Positions 1-8,522 of a stretch of 64,000 nt of DNA are shown in pieces (position 1 is the stretch's first letter; every line of letters starts with the position of its first letter). The stretch spans positions 682,001 to 746,000 of the forward strand of contig CAVPWR010000008.1 of the NCBI GenBank assembly GCA_963709555.1. The letters are read 5' to 3'. The notes beneath the pieces were generated by a model. The model was not told the origin of the DNA, made no database searches, and saw only the letters and a program-made list of their open reading frames with translations. A program made the translations under genes and the position numbers. The stretch is from Sulfurisoma sp963709555 (GTDB lineage: Bacteria > Pseudomonadota > Gammaproteobacteria > Burkholderiales > Rhodocyclaceae).

Positions 1-2096
1 ACGCTTTACGTCGGCAAGACGCTGGGTACCGGCGAGGATGCGCTCCAGCACGCGGTCGGCATGGGGCTGATCGTCGCCGCGCAACGGCTCGACCTCGATA
101 CGCGGATCGCCGCACTGCTGTTCGCCGCCCCCGACCACCTGGAAGACGCGCGGGAGAAGCTGACCGAGGCCTTCGGCGAACCCGTCGCCGCGCTCGTCGG
201 CGGCCTGCACCGGCTCAAGGGCCTGCGGCCGCTGGCGCAGGCCCATGTCGCCACGCGGGCGACCACGGAGCCTGCGGAGATGAAGTCCCAGGCCGAGATC
301 CTGCGCAAGATGCTGCTGGCGATGGCCGAGGACATCCGCGTGGTGCTGCTGCGCCTGGCCTCGCGCACCCAGACGCTGCGCTGGTTCGCCGACAAACCCG
401 GCCCGGCGCGCGAGGATGCGGCGCGCGAGGCCCTCGAACTCTACGCGCCGCTGGCCAATCGCCTCGGTGTCTGGCAGATGAAGTGGGAACTCGAGGACAT
501 GTCCTTCCGCTTCCTCGAGCCGGAGACCTACAAGCACATCGCGAAAAAGCTCGACGAAAAGCGCGCCGAGCGCGAGGGCTTCATCACGGCGGCGGTGGCG
601 CGGCTCAAGGACGAACTGGCGAAGTCCGGCGTCACTGCCGCGGAGGTCTATGGCCGGCCCAAGCACATCTACAGCATCTGGAACAAGATGCGCGGCAAGA
701 AGGTCGACTTCGAGGAAGTCTATGACGTGCGGGCGCTGCGCATCATCGTCGACGAGGTGCGCGACTGCTACACCGCGCTGGGCATCGTCCATGCGCTGTG
801 GCAGCCGATCCACGGCGAGTTCGACGATTACATCTCGCATCCCAAGGGCAACTACTACCGTTCGCTGCACACCGCGGTGATGGCCGAGGACGGCCGCTCG
901 CTGGAAGTGCAGATCCGCACTCCCGAGATGCACCGCCACGCCGAACTCGGCGTCGCCGCCCACTGGCGCTACAAGGAATCGGGCGCGCCGACCAAGGCCG
1001 ACGGCAGCTACGACGACAAGATCGCCTGGCTGCGGCAATTGCTGTCGTGGCGCGACGAGATCACCGACTCCGCCGCCTGGGTCGAGCAGTTCAAGCGCGC
1101 CGCGCTCGACGACACCATCTACGTCATGACGCCGCAGGGCCGCGTCATCGACCTCGCCCAGGGCGCGACGCCGGTCGACTTCGCCTACCGCGTGCATACC
1201 GACCTCGGCCACCGCTGCCGCGGCGCCAAGGTCGATGGCCAGCTGGTGCCGCTCAACACGCCGCTCAAGAGCGGCCAGCGCATCGAGATCGTCGCCGCCA
1301 AGGTGGGCGGGCCGTCGCGCGACTGGGTCAACCCGACCCAGGGCTACCTGCCACATCGCGCGCACGGGCCAAGGTCAAGGCCTGGTTCGCCGCGCTGGAG
1401 GAGCAGGAAATGCTGACGCAGGGCCGCGCCCTGGTCGCGCGCGAGTTGCAGCGCCAGTCGCAACGCGACGGCCAGGCGCAGGCCAACATCGAGGAACTGT
1501 CGCACAAGCTCGGCTTCAAGCACGCCGACGACCTCTACCTGGCCAGCGCGCGCGGCGACGTCGGGCCGCGCGATTTCCAGGTGGCGCTGCGCGGCGAGGC
1601 GCCGCCGCCGGCCGAGGAGGAAATCCAGACCCGGCGCAGCAAGGTGGGCGATTCGAAGATACTGGTCGTCGGCGTCAACAAGCTGCTGACGCAGCTCGGC
1701 CGCTGCTGCAAGCCGGCGCCGCCCGATGCGGTGGCCGGCTTCGTCACGCGCGGCAAGGGCGTGTCGATCCATCGCATCGAGTGCTCCAACTTCCGCAACA
1801 TGGCGGCGCGCAACCCCGAGCGCGTGATCGCGGTGACGTGGGGCGGCGGCGCCCAGCAGGACCTGCTCTACGCCGTCGACCTGCTGGTCGAGGCCAGCGA
1901 CCGCCAGGGCCTGCTGCGCGACATCTCGGAAGTGCTGTCGCGCGAGAAGGTCAATGTCACGGCGGTGAATACGCAATCGAAGGCCGGCGCGGCGCGGATG
2001 GGCTTCACCGTCGAGCTCGGCGGCGTGAGCCAGCTGCAGCGGGTTCTGACCCTCATCGGCGAAGTGCCGGGAGTCGTGTCGGCCAAGCGTGGCTGA
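1..2096 (+). pseudogene. relA: RelA-type (p)ppGpp synthetase, 5' truncated by the window and frameshifted
   Basis: Stringent-response alarmone synthetase (GTP/ATP pyrophosphotransfer) that acts at the ribosome. Frame 1 is open from base 1. The N-terminal HD-like domain lacks the HD pair (LLFAAPDH where SpoT enzymes have LLHDVIED), which marks RelA rather than a hydrolase. The synthetase domain starts near codon 217 (YGRPKHIYSIWNKM) and includes EVQIRT near codon 302. A TGS domain follows near codons 370-430. After base 1350 the sequence continues in frame 3 (SRARAKVKAWF, then a C-terminal ACT domain to the TGA at 2094-2096). One G appears missing in ctg|ccacatc: restoring it gives an uninterrupted protein of about 698 codons within the window. 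Protein conservation continues in both frames, so I suspect a sequence error. The start lies upstream of the window. Confidence 0.9.
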
Positions 2097-2108
2097 AAGC
2101 CCCGCGCC

Positions 2109-2135
2109 GGCGTCCCGCCAGCGCCGACTTTTTTC
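2109..2135 (+). repeat. short interspersed element, copy A (intergenic)
   Basis: GGCGTCCCGCCAGCGCCGAC followed by a run of T lies 12 bp after relA. The same string recurs in several places in this window (18395, 45953, 62046 reversed; weaker at 22200, 52904, 9962, 26895), mostly inside genes. This copy and the one at 62046 are the clear intergenic ones. It has a T-tail but only a weak hairpin, so a terminator role is not evident. Confidence 0.7.
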
Positions 2136-2159
2136 GGCCTGCTGCCACAAAGGGCTGTC

Positions 2160-2193
2160 GCATGCCGCCTTGGGATGGCCCGGCGGCGGCATA
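2160..2193 (+). repeat. stem-loop repeat with TTGGG loop, partial copy
   Basis: The arms ATGCCGCC and GGCGGCAT flank a loop TTGGGATGGCCCGGC just before rbgA. The same loop with different but still complementary arms occurs at 34029-34066, and in reverse at 10428-10460. Only the 3' half of the longer unit is present here. It may form an RNA hairpin in the rbgA leader. Confidence 0.6.
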
Positions 2194-2223
2194 ATGGCGG
2201 CCTTTCCGTAATCCGTCCCCGCC

Positions 2224-3141
2224 ATGTCCATCCAATGGTTCCCCGGCCACATGACCTCGGCCCGCAAGAAGGCGGCCGAGACCATGGCGCGCACCGACAT
2301 CGTGATCGAGGTGCTCGATGCCCGCCTGCCCGAGGCCAGCAGCAACCCGATGATCCGCCAGCTGCGCGAGTTTCGCCAGCGCCCCTGCCTCAAGGTGCTC
2401 AACAAGGCCGACCTCGCCGACCCCGCCGCGACCAAGGCCTGGCTCGACTTCTACGACCGCCAGCCCGGCGTCAAGGCCGTCGCCATCTCCTGCAAGAAGC
2501 CGGGCGACGCGGCCAGGGTGCCGGCGCTGTGCCAGCAGCTGGCGCCGCACCGCAACGACAACATCAAGCCGCTGCGGATGATGATCATGGGCATCCCCAA
2601 CGTCGGCAAGTCGACGCTGATGAACGCGCTGCTCAAACGCCGCATCGCCGCCGTCGGCGACGAGCCGGCCGTGACCAAGAGCCAGCAGAGCTTCGACCTG
2701 AGTCCGAGCCTGTCGATCACCGATACGCCGGGGCTGATGTGGCCGAAGATCGAGCACGACGCCGACGGCTTCATGCTCGCCGCCAGCCACGCCATCGGCC
2801 GCAACGCCGTCATCGACGAGGAGGTGGCGACCTTCCTCGCCGGTTTGTTGCTCGAACGCTACCCGGCGCTGCTGGCAGCGCGCTACAAGCTCGACCCGAC
2901 CGCAGTCGATGCCGTCGGCGTGGTCGAGACCGTGGCGAAAAAGCGCGGCTGCATCATCAAGGGCCGCAGCGGCGAACTCGACCTGGAAAAGGCGGCGATG
3001 ATCCTGCTCACCGACTACCGCAGCGGCGCGCTCGGCCGCATCAGCCTGGAGACGCCGGAAAGCCGGGCGGCGATGCTGGCCGCATCAGGTGGCACTGCGG
3101 GCGGTGCTGCGGTCGGCGAGGAAACGCCGGACGGGGAATAG
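2224..3141 (+). CDS. rbgA: ribosome biogenesis GTPase RbgA/YlqF family
   Basis: A circularly permuted GTPase of 305 residues, the usual family length, that assists late 50S subunit assembly. The G4 motif NKAD (about residues 60-63) precedes G1 GIPNVGKS (122-129) and G3 DTPG (166-169), the order diagnostic of the YlqF/RbgA class. The start MSIQWFPGHM is the canonical N-terminus, so the ATG at 2224 is secure. The gene is monocistronic: relA ends 127 bp upstream behind two repeat elements, and a convergent channel gene follows after 4 bp. Some betaproteobacterial genomes simply call this family YlqF/YawG GTPase. Confidence 0.9.
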   Translation: MSIQWFPGHMTSARKKAAETMARTDIVIEVLDARLPEASSNPMIRQLREFRQRPCLKVLNKADLADPAATKAWLDFYDRQPGVKAVAISCKKPGDAARVPALCQQLAPHRNDNIKPLRMMIMGIPNVGKSTLMNALLKRRIAAVGDEPAVTKSQQSFDLSPSLSITDTPGLMWPKIEHDADGFMLAASHAIGRNAVIDEEVATFLAGLLLERYPALLAARYKLDPTAVDAVGVVETVAKKRGCIIKGRSGELDLEKAAMILLTDYRSGALGRISLETPESRAAMLAASGGTAGGAAVGEETPDGE

Positions 3142-3145
3142 GGGC

Positions 3146-3472
3146 TCAGGAATCTTCGGAGCCGCGCAACGCGGCCTGCAGCGCCTGGACGCCGACCGCT
3201 GCGACCAGGCCAGTGAGCAGGATGCCGGTGAAGCCGATGGAGATGGCCAGTGTGCGCGCCAGAGTGCTCTTCGGCACCAAGTCGCCGTAGCCGATGGTGA
3301 GGCCGGAAACGAAGGCGAAGTAGAGGCCGTCGCCGAGGGACCAGCCTTCGCGCAGCGCGACGCCGATGCCCAGGGCGGCCATGATTCCGAGCAGGCCCGA
3401 CAGGATCGGCCAGAGGACCTTGAGGCCGCTCCACAAGCCGTGCAGGAAGCGGACCCGCATCTGATTCGCCAT
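3146..3472 (-). CDS. small two-TM potassium channel family protein
   Basis: A 108-residue inner-membrane protein with the K+ channel selectivity filter TIGYGD at residues 59-64. The filter sits between a long N-terminal hydrophobic segment (about 18-40) and a C-terminal one (about 71-97), which is the KcsA-like TM-pore-TM layout. No RCK/TrkA-N regulatory domain follows, so this is a bare pore. It is convergent with rbgA, with only 4 bp between the stops. A GGAGG-like site (tacctccttacgc read in reverse) is not ideally spaced, but the ATG at 3472 gives a natural N-terminus MANQMRVRF. The transported ion is inferred from the filter alone. Confidence 0.8.
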   Translation of the reverse strand: MANQMRVRFLHGLWSGLKVLWPILSGLLGIMAALGIGVALREGWSLGDGLYFAFVSGLTIGYGDLVPKSTLARTLAISIGFTGILLTGLVAAVGVQALQAALRGSEDS

Positions 3473-3540
3473 GCCCTACCTCCTTACGCCATGTCGGTGA
3501 GGACCGGCGCGGCAGACTACCCGATGGCAGGCGTGCGCCG

Positions 3541-4178
3541 TCACTTGCTGTCGCACTCGGGAATGCCGGCCGGGCGGTTGGTGCAATAGCGCGCCTTCAT
3601 GCGCTCGATGCAGGTCATCTCGGAAAATGGATCCTTGGTACCGCATTCCTTGAGCTTGCGGCGGAATTCGACGAGCCAGTCGGGCGCAGGGCCGGCAGCC
3701 GGCGCCGCCGTGCCCGCTGCCGGCGGCAGCAGCGCGGTGCCGGCGCGGACGCAGTTGCCCTCGGCCGACTGCAGCGTGCTGCCCTGGCCGGAGAACAGCG
3801 CCATCACCGTGCGCTTGAGGCGCAGGCTGTCGAGGCGGATTTCGTAGGTCAGCGCGAGGGTCTGGCCGCTGCCGTCGACCAGCGCGTCGGCGGCATAAGC
3901 GAAGGCGATACGCTCCGGCACGCTGCGCAGCAGCGCGGCTTCCCGCGTGCGGCCGTTGCTGGTGACGCGGATGTCGCTGGTCGCGTGCCGGATGCGCCGC
4001 GGCGGATCTCGATGGCGATTTCCTCGCTGCCGCTGCCCGCGATCCTCGTGCCGTCGGCATACATGCCGGACACGTTGCAGGTGAGGCGGGCGCTGGTATC
4101 GGCACCGTTGACGGCGGCGGCCGGCAGGCTCATGGCCAGCACCAGTGCGGCGCCGGCAGTCGGGAACAGTCGGGTCAT
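3541..4178 (-). pseudogene. putative secreted protein of unknown function, frameshifted
   Basis: I do not recognise this protein. It starts at the ATG 4176-4178 behind GGAAGGAAAAAC, a good ribosome site, with a signal peptide (MTRLFPTAGAALVLAMSLPA, then AAVNGA). The mature part contains a Cys near the start (LTCNVSG) and several Cys near the C-terminus (KECGTKD, MTCIERM, RYCTNRP, PECDSK), which suggests a disulfide-bonded periplasmic protein. The frame changes at about 3994-3996: IEIRRGA continues as IRHATSDIRVTSNGRT only if one base, probably a G, is restored. Divergent from the YSC84-family gene, with a 66-bp shared promoter region. Confidence 0.6.
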
Positions 4179-4244
4179 GTTTTTCCTTCCAGGCAAAGTA
4201 AGCTGTGCTAGCTTAACAATTTCCCGCCCACAGGAGAATTTTCC

Positions 4245-4773
4245 ATGCATGCGCTGATTCCCGCCATTCTGCTCGCCGTCTCCCTCGGTGCCCAGGCCGC
4301 GTCGAAGGAGGAGATCAACGCCGAGGTGAAGCAGGCCGTCGCCGCCTTCTACAAGCACACCTCGGCCGGCAAGGAACTCGCGGGCAAGGCCTGCCGGAAT
4401 GCTGGTCTTCCCCTCGGTGGTCAAGGCCGGCATCGGCATCGGCGGCGAGTACGGCGAGGGCGCCCTGCTGGTGAAGGGCAAGACGGCCGGCTACTACAAC
4501 GTCGCCTCGGCCTCGATCGGCTTCCAGCTCGGCGCGCAGGCGCGCAGCCAGATCATCCTGTTCATGACCGACAAGGTGCTCGCCGATTTCCGCAGCAGCG
4601 ACGGCTGGAAGGCCGGCGTGGATGGCAGCGTGGCGCTGGCCACGCTCGGTGCCGGCGGCGCCGTCGACAGCGAGACGGCCAAGGCGCCGATCATCGGCTT
4701 CATATTTTCCAACAAGGGCCTGATGTACAACCTGACCTTCGAGGGCTCGAAGATCACCAAGCTCGACAAGTAG
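4245..4773 (+). pseudogene. YSC84/SYLF lipid-binding domain protein, frameshifted
   Basis: A secreted SYLF-domain protein of the kind often annotated as a twin-arginine or lipid-binding YSC84 protein. It has a signal peptide MHALIPAILLAVSLGAQA and an AGGAGA ribosome site 6-12 bp upstream. The SYLF signature KAGIGIGGEYGEGALL is followed by YYNVASASIGFQLGAQ and the C-terminal GFIFSNKGLMYNLTFEGSKI. The N-terminal part is in frame 3 and the domain in frame 1. An extra A at 4398-4399 (cggaatg instead of cggatg) accounts for the switch. Length about 176 codons is normal for the family. Confidence 0.75.
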
Positions 4774-4797
4774 CGGTCGGTCCGGAGAGGCAGCGCC

Positions 4798-5445
4798 ATG
4801 AGCACCTTGACCAAGCTCGTACTCGGCATGATGGGACAGTTGCGGCCGAAGCCGGCGGCAGATGGCGCCGGCGCGATCGAATTGCCGCCGCCGGCGAAGC
4901 ACGGCGGCCTGCCGCTGATGGAGGCGCTGGCCCTGCGTCACTCGTCACGCGAGTTCACGCGCGAACCCCTGCCGCTGCAGTTGCTGTCCGACCTGTTGTG
5001 GGCCGCCTATGGCACCAACCGCGCCGACGGCGGACGCACGGCGCCCTCGGCCCTGAACGCCCAGGAAATCGACGTCTTCGTCGCCCTGTCGTCCGGAGCC
5101 TACCGCTACGACGCCACGGCGCATGCCTTGCGGCTGGTGGCGGCGAGCGACCTGAGAGCCATCACCGGCTACCAGGATTTCGTCGATGAAGCGCCGCTGG
5201 ACCTGGTCTTCGTGGCCGACCACGCGCGGATGGGCATGGTGCCGGTGGCGCAGCGCGAGTCCTACGCGTCGGCCGCGGCCGGCGCCATCGCCCAGAACGT
5301 CTATCTGTTCGCGGCCGGCAACGGCCTGGGCACGGTCATCCGCGCCTGGATCGACCGCGCGGCGATCGCCGATGCGCTAGGGCTGACCCACGACCAGCAG
5401 GTCTTGCTGTCGCAGACGGTCGGCTACCCGAAAGTGTCGCCCTAG
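4798..5445 (+). CDS. SagB-type nitroreductase family protein
   Basis: An FMN-dependent nitroreductase-fold protein of 215 residues. The FMN-binding RHSSREF motif sits near residues 45-51, APSALNAQE follows near residue 80, and GTVIRAWIDRAAIADALGL forms the C-terminal lobe. SagB-type oxidoreductases share this layout, but no cyclodehydratase or precursor peptide gene is adjacent, so a RiPP role is not supported. An N-terminal hydrophobic stretch is weak. It begins 25 bp after the YSC84 gene, so the two may be co-transcribed. The stop overlaps the convergent methyltransferase stop by 4 bp. The substrate is unknown. Confidence 0.7.
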   Translation: MSTLTKLVLGMMGQLRPKPAADGAGAIELPPPAKHGGLPLMEALALRHSSREFTREPLPLQLLSDLLWAAYGTNRADGGRTAPSALNAQEIDVFVALSSGAYRYDATAHALRLVAASDLRAITGYQDFVDEAPLDLVFVADHARMGMVPVAQRESYASAAAGAIAQNVYLFAAGNGLGTVIRAWIDRAAIADALGLTHDQQVLLSQTVGYPKVSP

Positions 5446-6485
5446 ACCCGCAGCAGTGCCACCTTCAGCGGCGGCTTGCCGTCGGAGCTGGGGAAGTCTG
5501 CTTCGGGCAGGATCCATTCGACCTCGCGGATCGTCCGGCCCGCCTTCGTGGCGCTGCGCTGCAGCTGGTCCAGCCACGGCTCGCGCTCGACCTCGGCCAC
5601 GTTGTTGCTGCAGATCAGCGTGCCGCCCTCGGCGGTGCACAGCAGCGCCGGCTTGAACAGCGCCGGGTAATCGCTGACCAGGTCCACCACGCCGAAGGCG
5701 CTCTTGGCATAGCGCGGCGGGTCGAGGAAAACGATGTCGAACTGGCGCGGCTCGAGCTTGGGGAAGGGGGGCATGCGCTTGCCGCGCACCAGCTTGGGCT
5801 GGCCGATGCCGGAGAGCTGGCGCATGGCGGCGAAGGCGTCGCTGTGGATGAAGCGCGGGCGGATCGGCAGCTCGTTGAGGCGGGCGTTTTCCTTGCCGAC
5901 GGCGAGGCTGGTTTCGGCGAAGTCCACATTGACGACGAAGCTTGCTCCGGCCTTGGCCGCGGCGATGCCGACGCCGCAGGTGTAGGCGAAGAGGTTGAGC
6001 AGGGTCTTGCCCGCGGTTTCCCCTTTGACCTCGCGCATGATGCGGCGGCGCGCCGCCCGCAGGTCGAGGAACAGCCACGGGTCCTGGCCGGCGTGGCGGC
6101 CCTGGATGTGGTAGCTCACGCCCATCTCGTGGGCGATGCGCGGCTGCATGGCGATGTTCAGCGCCTCGCCTTCGAGCTTGTTGCCGATGCGCGAATTGGC
6201 GCGGCTGCGGTCGTTGTACACGAAGGCCAGTTGTGGCGTGGCGGGCAGGGCATCGGCGTAGAAGGCCTGCAGCGCGTCAAGCTGGGCGGCGTCGAGCGGC
6301 GAGTGGAAGCTCTGGGCCAGCAGCAGGTCGCCGTAGCGGTCGACCGTCAGCCCTGGCTGGCCTTCGACGCTGCCGTGGAAGAGGCGATAGGCGTCGGTGT
6401 TCTCGGCGTGGAGCTGTGCGAGCAGCGGCTGGCGGGCGGCAAGGGCCGCCTGGAGCAGGGCGGAAAGGGTGTCGGATGTCGGCAT
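5442..6485 (-). CDS. class I SAM-dependent RNA methyltransferase, RlmI/RlmK-like
   Basis: A 347-residue protein with an N-terminal PUA-like/EEHEE region (GLTVDRYGDLLLAQSF) and a C-terminal Rossmann methyltransferase domain. The SAM motif I is NLFAYTCGVGIAA (about 164-176) and the catalytic DPPRYAKS lies at about 255-262. This layout is typical of 23S rRNA m5C/m7G enzymes. The usual catalytic-Cys segment is represented by ICSNN near the C-terminus. The exact target base cannot be assigned from sequence. Divergent from slyX. Confidence 0.75.
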   Translation of the reverse strand: MPTSDTLSALLQAALAARQPLLAQLHAENTDAYRLFHGSVEGQPGLTVDRYGDLLLAQSFHSPLDAAQLDALQAFYADALPATPQLAFVYNDRSRANSRIGNKLEGEALNIAMQPRIAHEMGVSYHIQGRHAGQDPWLFLDLRAARRRIMREVKGETAGKTLLNLFAYTCGVGIAAAKAGASFVVNVDFAETSLAVGKENARLNELPIRPRFIHSDAFAAMRQLSGIGQPKLVRGKRMPPFPKLEPRQFDIVFLDPPRYAKSAFGVVDLVSDYPALFKPALLCTAEGGTLICSNNVAEVEREPWLDQLQRSATKAGRTIREVEWILPEADFPSSDGKPPLKVALLRV

Positions 6486-6529
6486 GGGGCGGGGGCGTCT
6501 GGCGCGGGGTGTAAAGTGCGGGCTACATT

Positions 6530-6748
6530 GTGCCTGAGCCGACGGGAATGGACGCGCGAATCAACGAACTGGAAGTCAAATTGAGCTTCGCCGAGGACCT
6601 GCTCGAGCAGCTCAACCTCACGGTGTTCCGCCAGCAGCAGCAGATCGAGGGCCTGCAGCGCGACATGCGCGCCCTGCGCCAGCAGCTGCAGGAATCCATG
6701 CCGGCCGAGCAGCGCAGTCTGCGCGACGAGATTCCGCCGCACTACTAG
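6530..6748 (+). CDS. slyX: SlyX family protein
   Basis: A small coiled-coil protein of 72 residues that ends in PPHY, the conserved SlyX terminus. The heptad-rich core (ARINELEVKLSFAEDLLEQL) fits the family. The GTG at 6530 gives the usual family length; an ATG at 6548 (MDARINELE) is the alternative, and neither has a clear Shine-Dalgarno. No biochemical function is established for SlyX. Confidence 0.75.
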   Translation: MPEPTGMDARINELEVKLSFAEDLLEQLNLTVFRQQQQIEGLQRDMRALRQQLQESMPAEQRSLRDEIPPHY

Positions 6749-6801
6749 TGCCAGCCGTTGTTTCTGTGGTACTGATTGCTTGCGCCGACCTGCGCCGGCT
6801 T

Positions 6802-7005
6802 TTATTCGCCGCGAGCCCGCCGCACCGTTACCGATTCGCCCGCGATGCCCCAGTTGTCGGTGTCAACTTCGTCGATGACGACGACCGTCGTCTTCGGGTT
6901 CTTGCCGAGCACGTTGACCAGCAATTGGGTCGCGCCCCGGATCAGGCGGGCCTTCTGTTCCGTGGTAACGCCTTCCTTGGTGATCTTTATGTTCACGTAG
7001 GGCAT
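6802..7005 (-). CDS. 4-oxalocrotonate tautomerase family protein
   Basis: A short tautomerase of 67 residues. The start was set at the internal ATG (7005) because the catalytic residue of the family is Pro1 after Met removal: MPYVNIKITKEGVT. A GGAG site lies 6 bp before this ATG, whereas the longer reading (MEQPMPYV) would bury the proline. Conserved later features include TEQKARLIRGATQLL and the arginine-rich C-terminus. The substrate is unknown because no aromatic-degradation genes are adjacent. Confidence 0.85.
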   Translation of the reverse strand: MPYVNIKITKEGVTTEQKARLIRGATQLLVNVLGKNPKTTVVVIDEVDTDNWGIAGESVTVRRARGE

Positions 7006-7045
7006 GGGTTGCTCCAAGGGGGAAGGTTGGAAGGGCAGGTCAGGC

Positions 7046-7129
7046 TCAATCTTGCGCTAGCCGATAGATAGGCGCGAGCGCCATGATTGCGAAGACGACA
7101 CCAAATAGCTTAGCGAACCAATTTCCCAT
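7046..7129 (-). CDS. possible 27-residue hydrophobic peptide
   Basis: An ATG at 7127-7129 opens a 27-codon frame that reads MGNWFAKLFGVVFAIMAL, then APIYRLAQD and TGA. A GGGA lies 6 bp before the ATG. The peptide is one predicted membrane helix and lies 41 bp before the tautomerase start in the same orientation. There is no recognised family; the call rests only on start context and hydrophobic pattern and may be chance. Confidence 0.25.
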   Translation of the reverse strand: MGNWFAKLFGVVFAIMALAPIYRLAQD

Positions 7130-7259
7130 TGGCGTTCCCGGAATGCCGGGGTAACCCTCCCGATTTTAGCGGGCGGTTTCACTCAGAAACAGCGGCTAGC
7201 CATGGCCGCCAAGCTCTACTTCCGGCTCCCCCAAAAACAGGCAAATTGCCAACGACGAC

Positions 7260-7294
7260 TGCATTCAGGCTTCAACAAACGGAGCCTGAATGCA
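7260..7294. repeat. 12-bp perfect inverted repeat
   Basis: TGCATTCAGGCT and AGCCTGAATGCA are separated by 11 bp, 40 bp beyond the DUF2202 stop. It could be a 3' hairpin for that minus-strand transcript, but no U-tract follows on either strand. The rest of 7130-7334 shows no gene. Confidence 0.5.
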
Positions 7295-7334
7295 ATCGCC
7301 GGTGGAACGCGAACTCAAAGCATGAAACAAATTA

Positions 7335-7949
7335 CTAGCCGTTGAGGATTGCGGTATAGAGATCCTTGTCGAGGTATTGCGGTGTGTAGGTGACATCTTG
7401 CATTTTCAGAGCAATGACAAAGGATCGCAGATGGTTATAGGAACCTGCCATCAAATTCTGGTAACTGGTGTCGAGATCGGTATGGGTGGAATGATCGATG
7501 GCTTTCATCAGATCGATAATGTCCACTTCTTCGATGATGCAGCCAACCCTCAGTGCCTCGATAAGAGACATCGAGCCTTTTGCAACCAGATCGTTGTACA
7601 TATTCTGCAAATCCTGGTTGGTGAAGGCACCGATAGGTACCAGAGCAGGGTCGGGGATACCATAAGTAGTGAGCTTCAACAGCATGGTGTCCATGTGCTG
7701 CTGCTCTGACTTGGAAATATTGTTGAATGTGTTATGGCGCCATGTGTTGTACAAGGTGATATAGACATCGCGAGCAACTTTTTCTTCTTCGCGGCTCCAC
7801 AACAGATCGGCAATTTCGACTGGCGAAAGCGGAGTTGCGGCTTGCGCAGATGCACTCAACAGCGGGAAAACTGCACCCATTGCGGCAGCGGCAGTGAAGG
7901 ACTGAATAAACTTGCGGCGTGACATTTCCTTCATTTCGAGTAGCGACAT
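7335..7949 (-). CDS. DUF2202 ferritin-like protein with Tat signal
   Basis: A 204-residue exported protein. The N-terminus carries a twin-arginine motif SRRKFIQ followed by a hydrophobic stretch and an AQA cleavage site. The mature part is helical, with acidic/His pairs typical of ferritin-like DUF2202 proteins: WSREEEKVARDVY, EQQHMDTML, EEVDIIDL and YNHLRSF. A metal-binding or oxidase role is inferred from the family. GGGAG lies 8 bp before the ATG at 7949. Base composition and codon use are visibly more AT-rich than the flanks, suggesting transfer. A small secreted Cys protein ends 12 bp upstream, so the two look like one operon. Confidence 0.8.
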   Translation of the reverse strand: MSLLEMKEMSRRKFIQSFTAAAAMGAVFPLLSASAQAATPLSPVEIADLLWSREEEKVARDVYITLYNTWRHNTFNNISKSEQQHMDTMLLKLTTYGIPDPALVPIGAFTNQDLQNMYNDLVAKGSMSLIEALRVGCIIEEVDIIDLMKAIDHSTHTDLDTSYQNLMAGSYNHLRSFVIALKMQDVTYTPQYLDKDLYTAILNG

Positions 7950-7961
7950 GATATCTCTCCC

Positions 7962-8138
7962 TTAATAATCAATTTTTGGCTGGCTTTGGAAACAACCACA
8001 CCATTCTGCAAACAATCCAGCATTGATACATTCGATACGACTCGAAGAGGAATTGCCATCTAGAAATTCGCCAGTAAATGCATTGCTAGCCAGACTGTAG
8101 GCGGCGAGGATGAGGGCAACTACGTATCGCGTTTTCAT
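7962..8138 (-). CDS. 58-residue secreted Cys-containing protein
   Basis: The ATG at 8136-8138 is preceded by CAGGGAGTTTCT, a good ribosome site. The frame encodes a signal peptide (MKTRYVVALILAAYSLASNA) and a mature peptide with three Cys (IECINAGL, then EWCGCFQ). TAA at 7962-7964 lies 12 bp before the DUF2202 ATG, so translation is probably coupled. The same AT-rich composition is seen as in DUF2202. I do not recognise the family. Signal, ribosome site and operon spacing together make it a credible gene that a 60-codon cut-off would miss. Confidence 0.65.
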   Translation of the reverse strand: MKTRYVVALILAAYSLASNAFTGEFLDGNSSSSRIECINAGLFAEWCGCFQSQPKIDY

Positions 8139-8148
8139 AGAAACTCCC

Positions 8149-8187
8149 TGTTTTCAAGCTGGCATAAACATCCTTGTTTTCAAGCTG
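8149..8187 (-). promoter_or_regulatory. direct repeats upstream of the DUF2202 operon
   Basis: Two copies of TGTTTTCAAGCTG (8149-8161 and 8175-8187; CAGCTTGAAAACA on the coding strand) have starts 26 bp apart, immediately upstream of the small secreted gene. Farther out, TTGTAAGCG occurs twice (near 8210 and 8238). They look like regulator sites, but no matching regulator is in the window and a clear -10/-35 pair was not found. Confidence 0.4.
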
Positions 8188-8189
8188 AT

Positions 8190-8522
8190 GTAACTCTGAC
8201 ACATGCTTGTAAGCGGGATGTTTCAGCCCGTTGCGATTTGTAAGCGTATGTATCCTCAGTGCCCTCGGGGCGAGGTCGTCAGGTTGGATGCTTGAGGATT
8301 GCCTGAAATCGCGCTTGATCAGTTTGCGCAGTGTCGCCATGGTCGGGATCCGACCTAAGCTGGGCGACTTAACGGCCGCACGGATGAGGCAACTCTCACC
8401 TCATCCCGATGTTCGCCTGACCACCCCCGCGAAGCTTCTGCACGGCAGATGGACTGTTCAGGAAAAGCTCAGGGGATTCGTGGACATCGGAATTTCCACA
8501 TTCATCGGAAATGCGACGATGC
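8190..8522. other. gene-poor stretch between DUF2202 operon and U32 gene
   Basis: No convincing gene. An 84-codon minus frame (8086-8340) overlaps the small secreted gene and lacks family features. A 7-bp inverted repeat GATGAGG/CCTCATC with a 9-bp loop lies near 8383-8405, and CATCGGAA occurs twice near 8484-8510. The upstream region of the DUF2202 operon probably extends into the first part. Confidence 0.4.

Noticed and set aside
1..2096. relA as a bifunctional SpoT
   Set aside because: The HD-domain His-Asp pair is replaced (LLFAAPDH), so hydrolase activity is not expected.
4798..5445. SagB-type nitroreductase as part of a RiPP cluster
   Set aside because: No YcaO, E1-like or precursor gene is nearby; the neighbours are unrelated.
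8086..8340. 84-codon ORF upstream of the DUF2202 operon
   Set aside because: It overlaps the credible 58-residue gene and its upstream repeats, has no family features and no good ribosome site.
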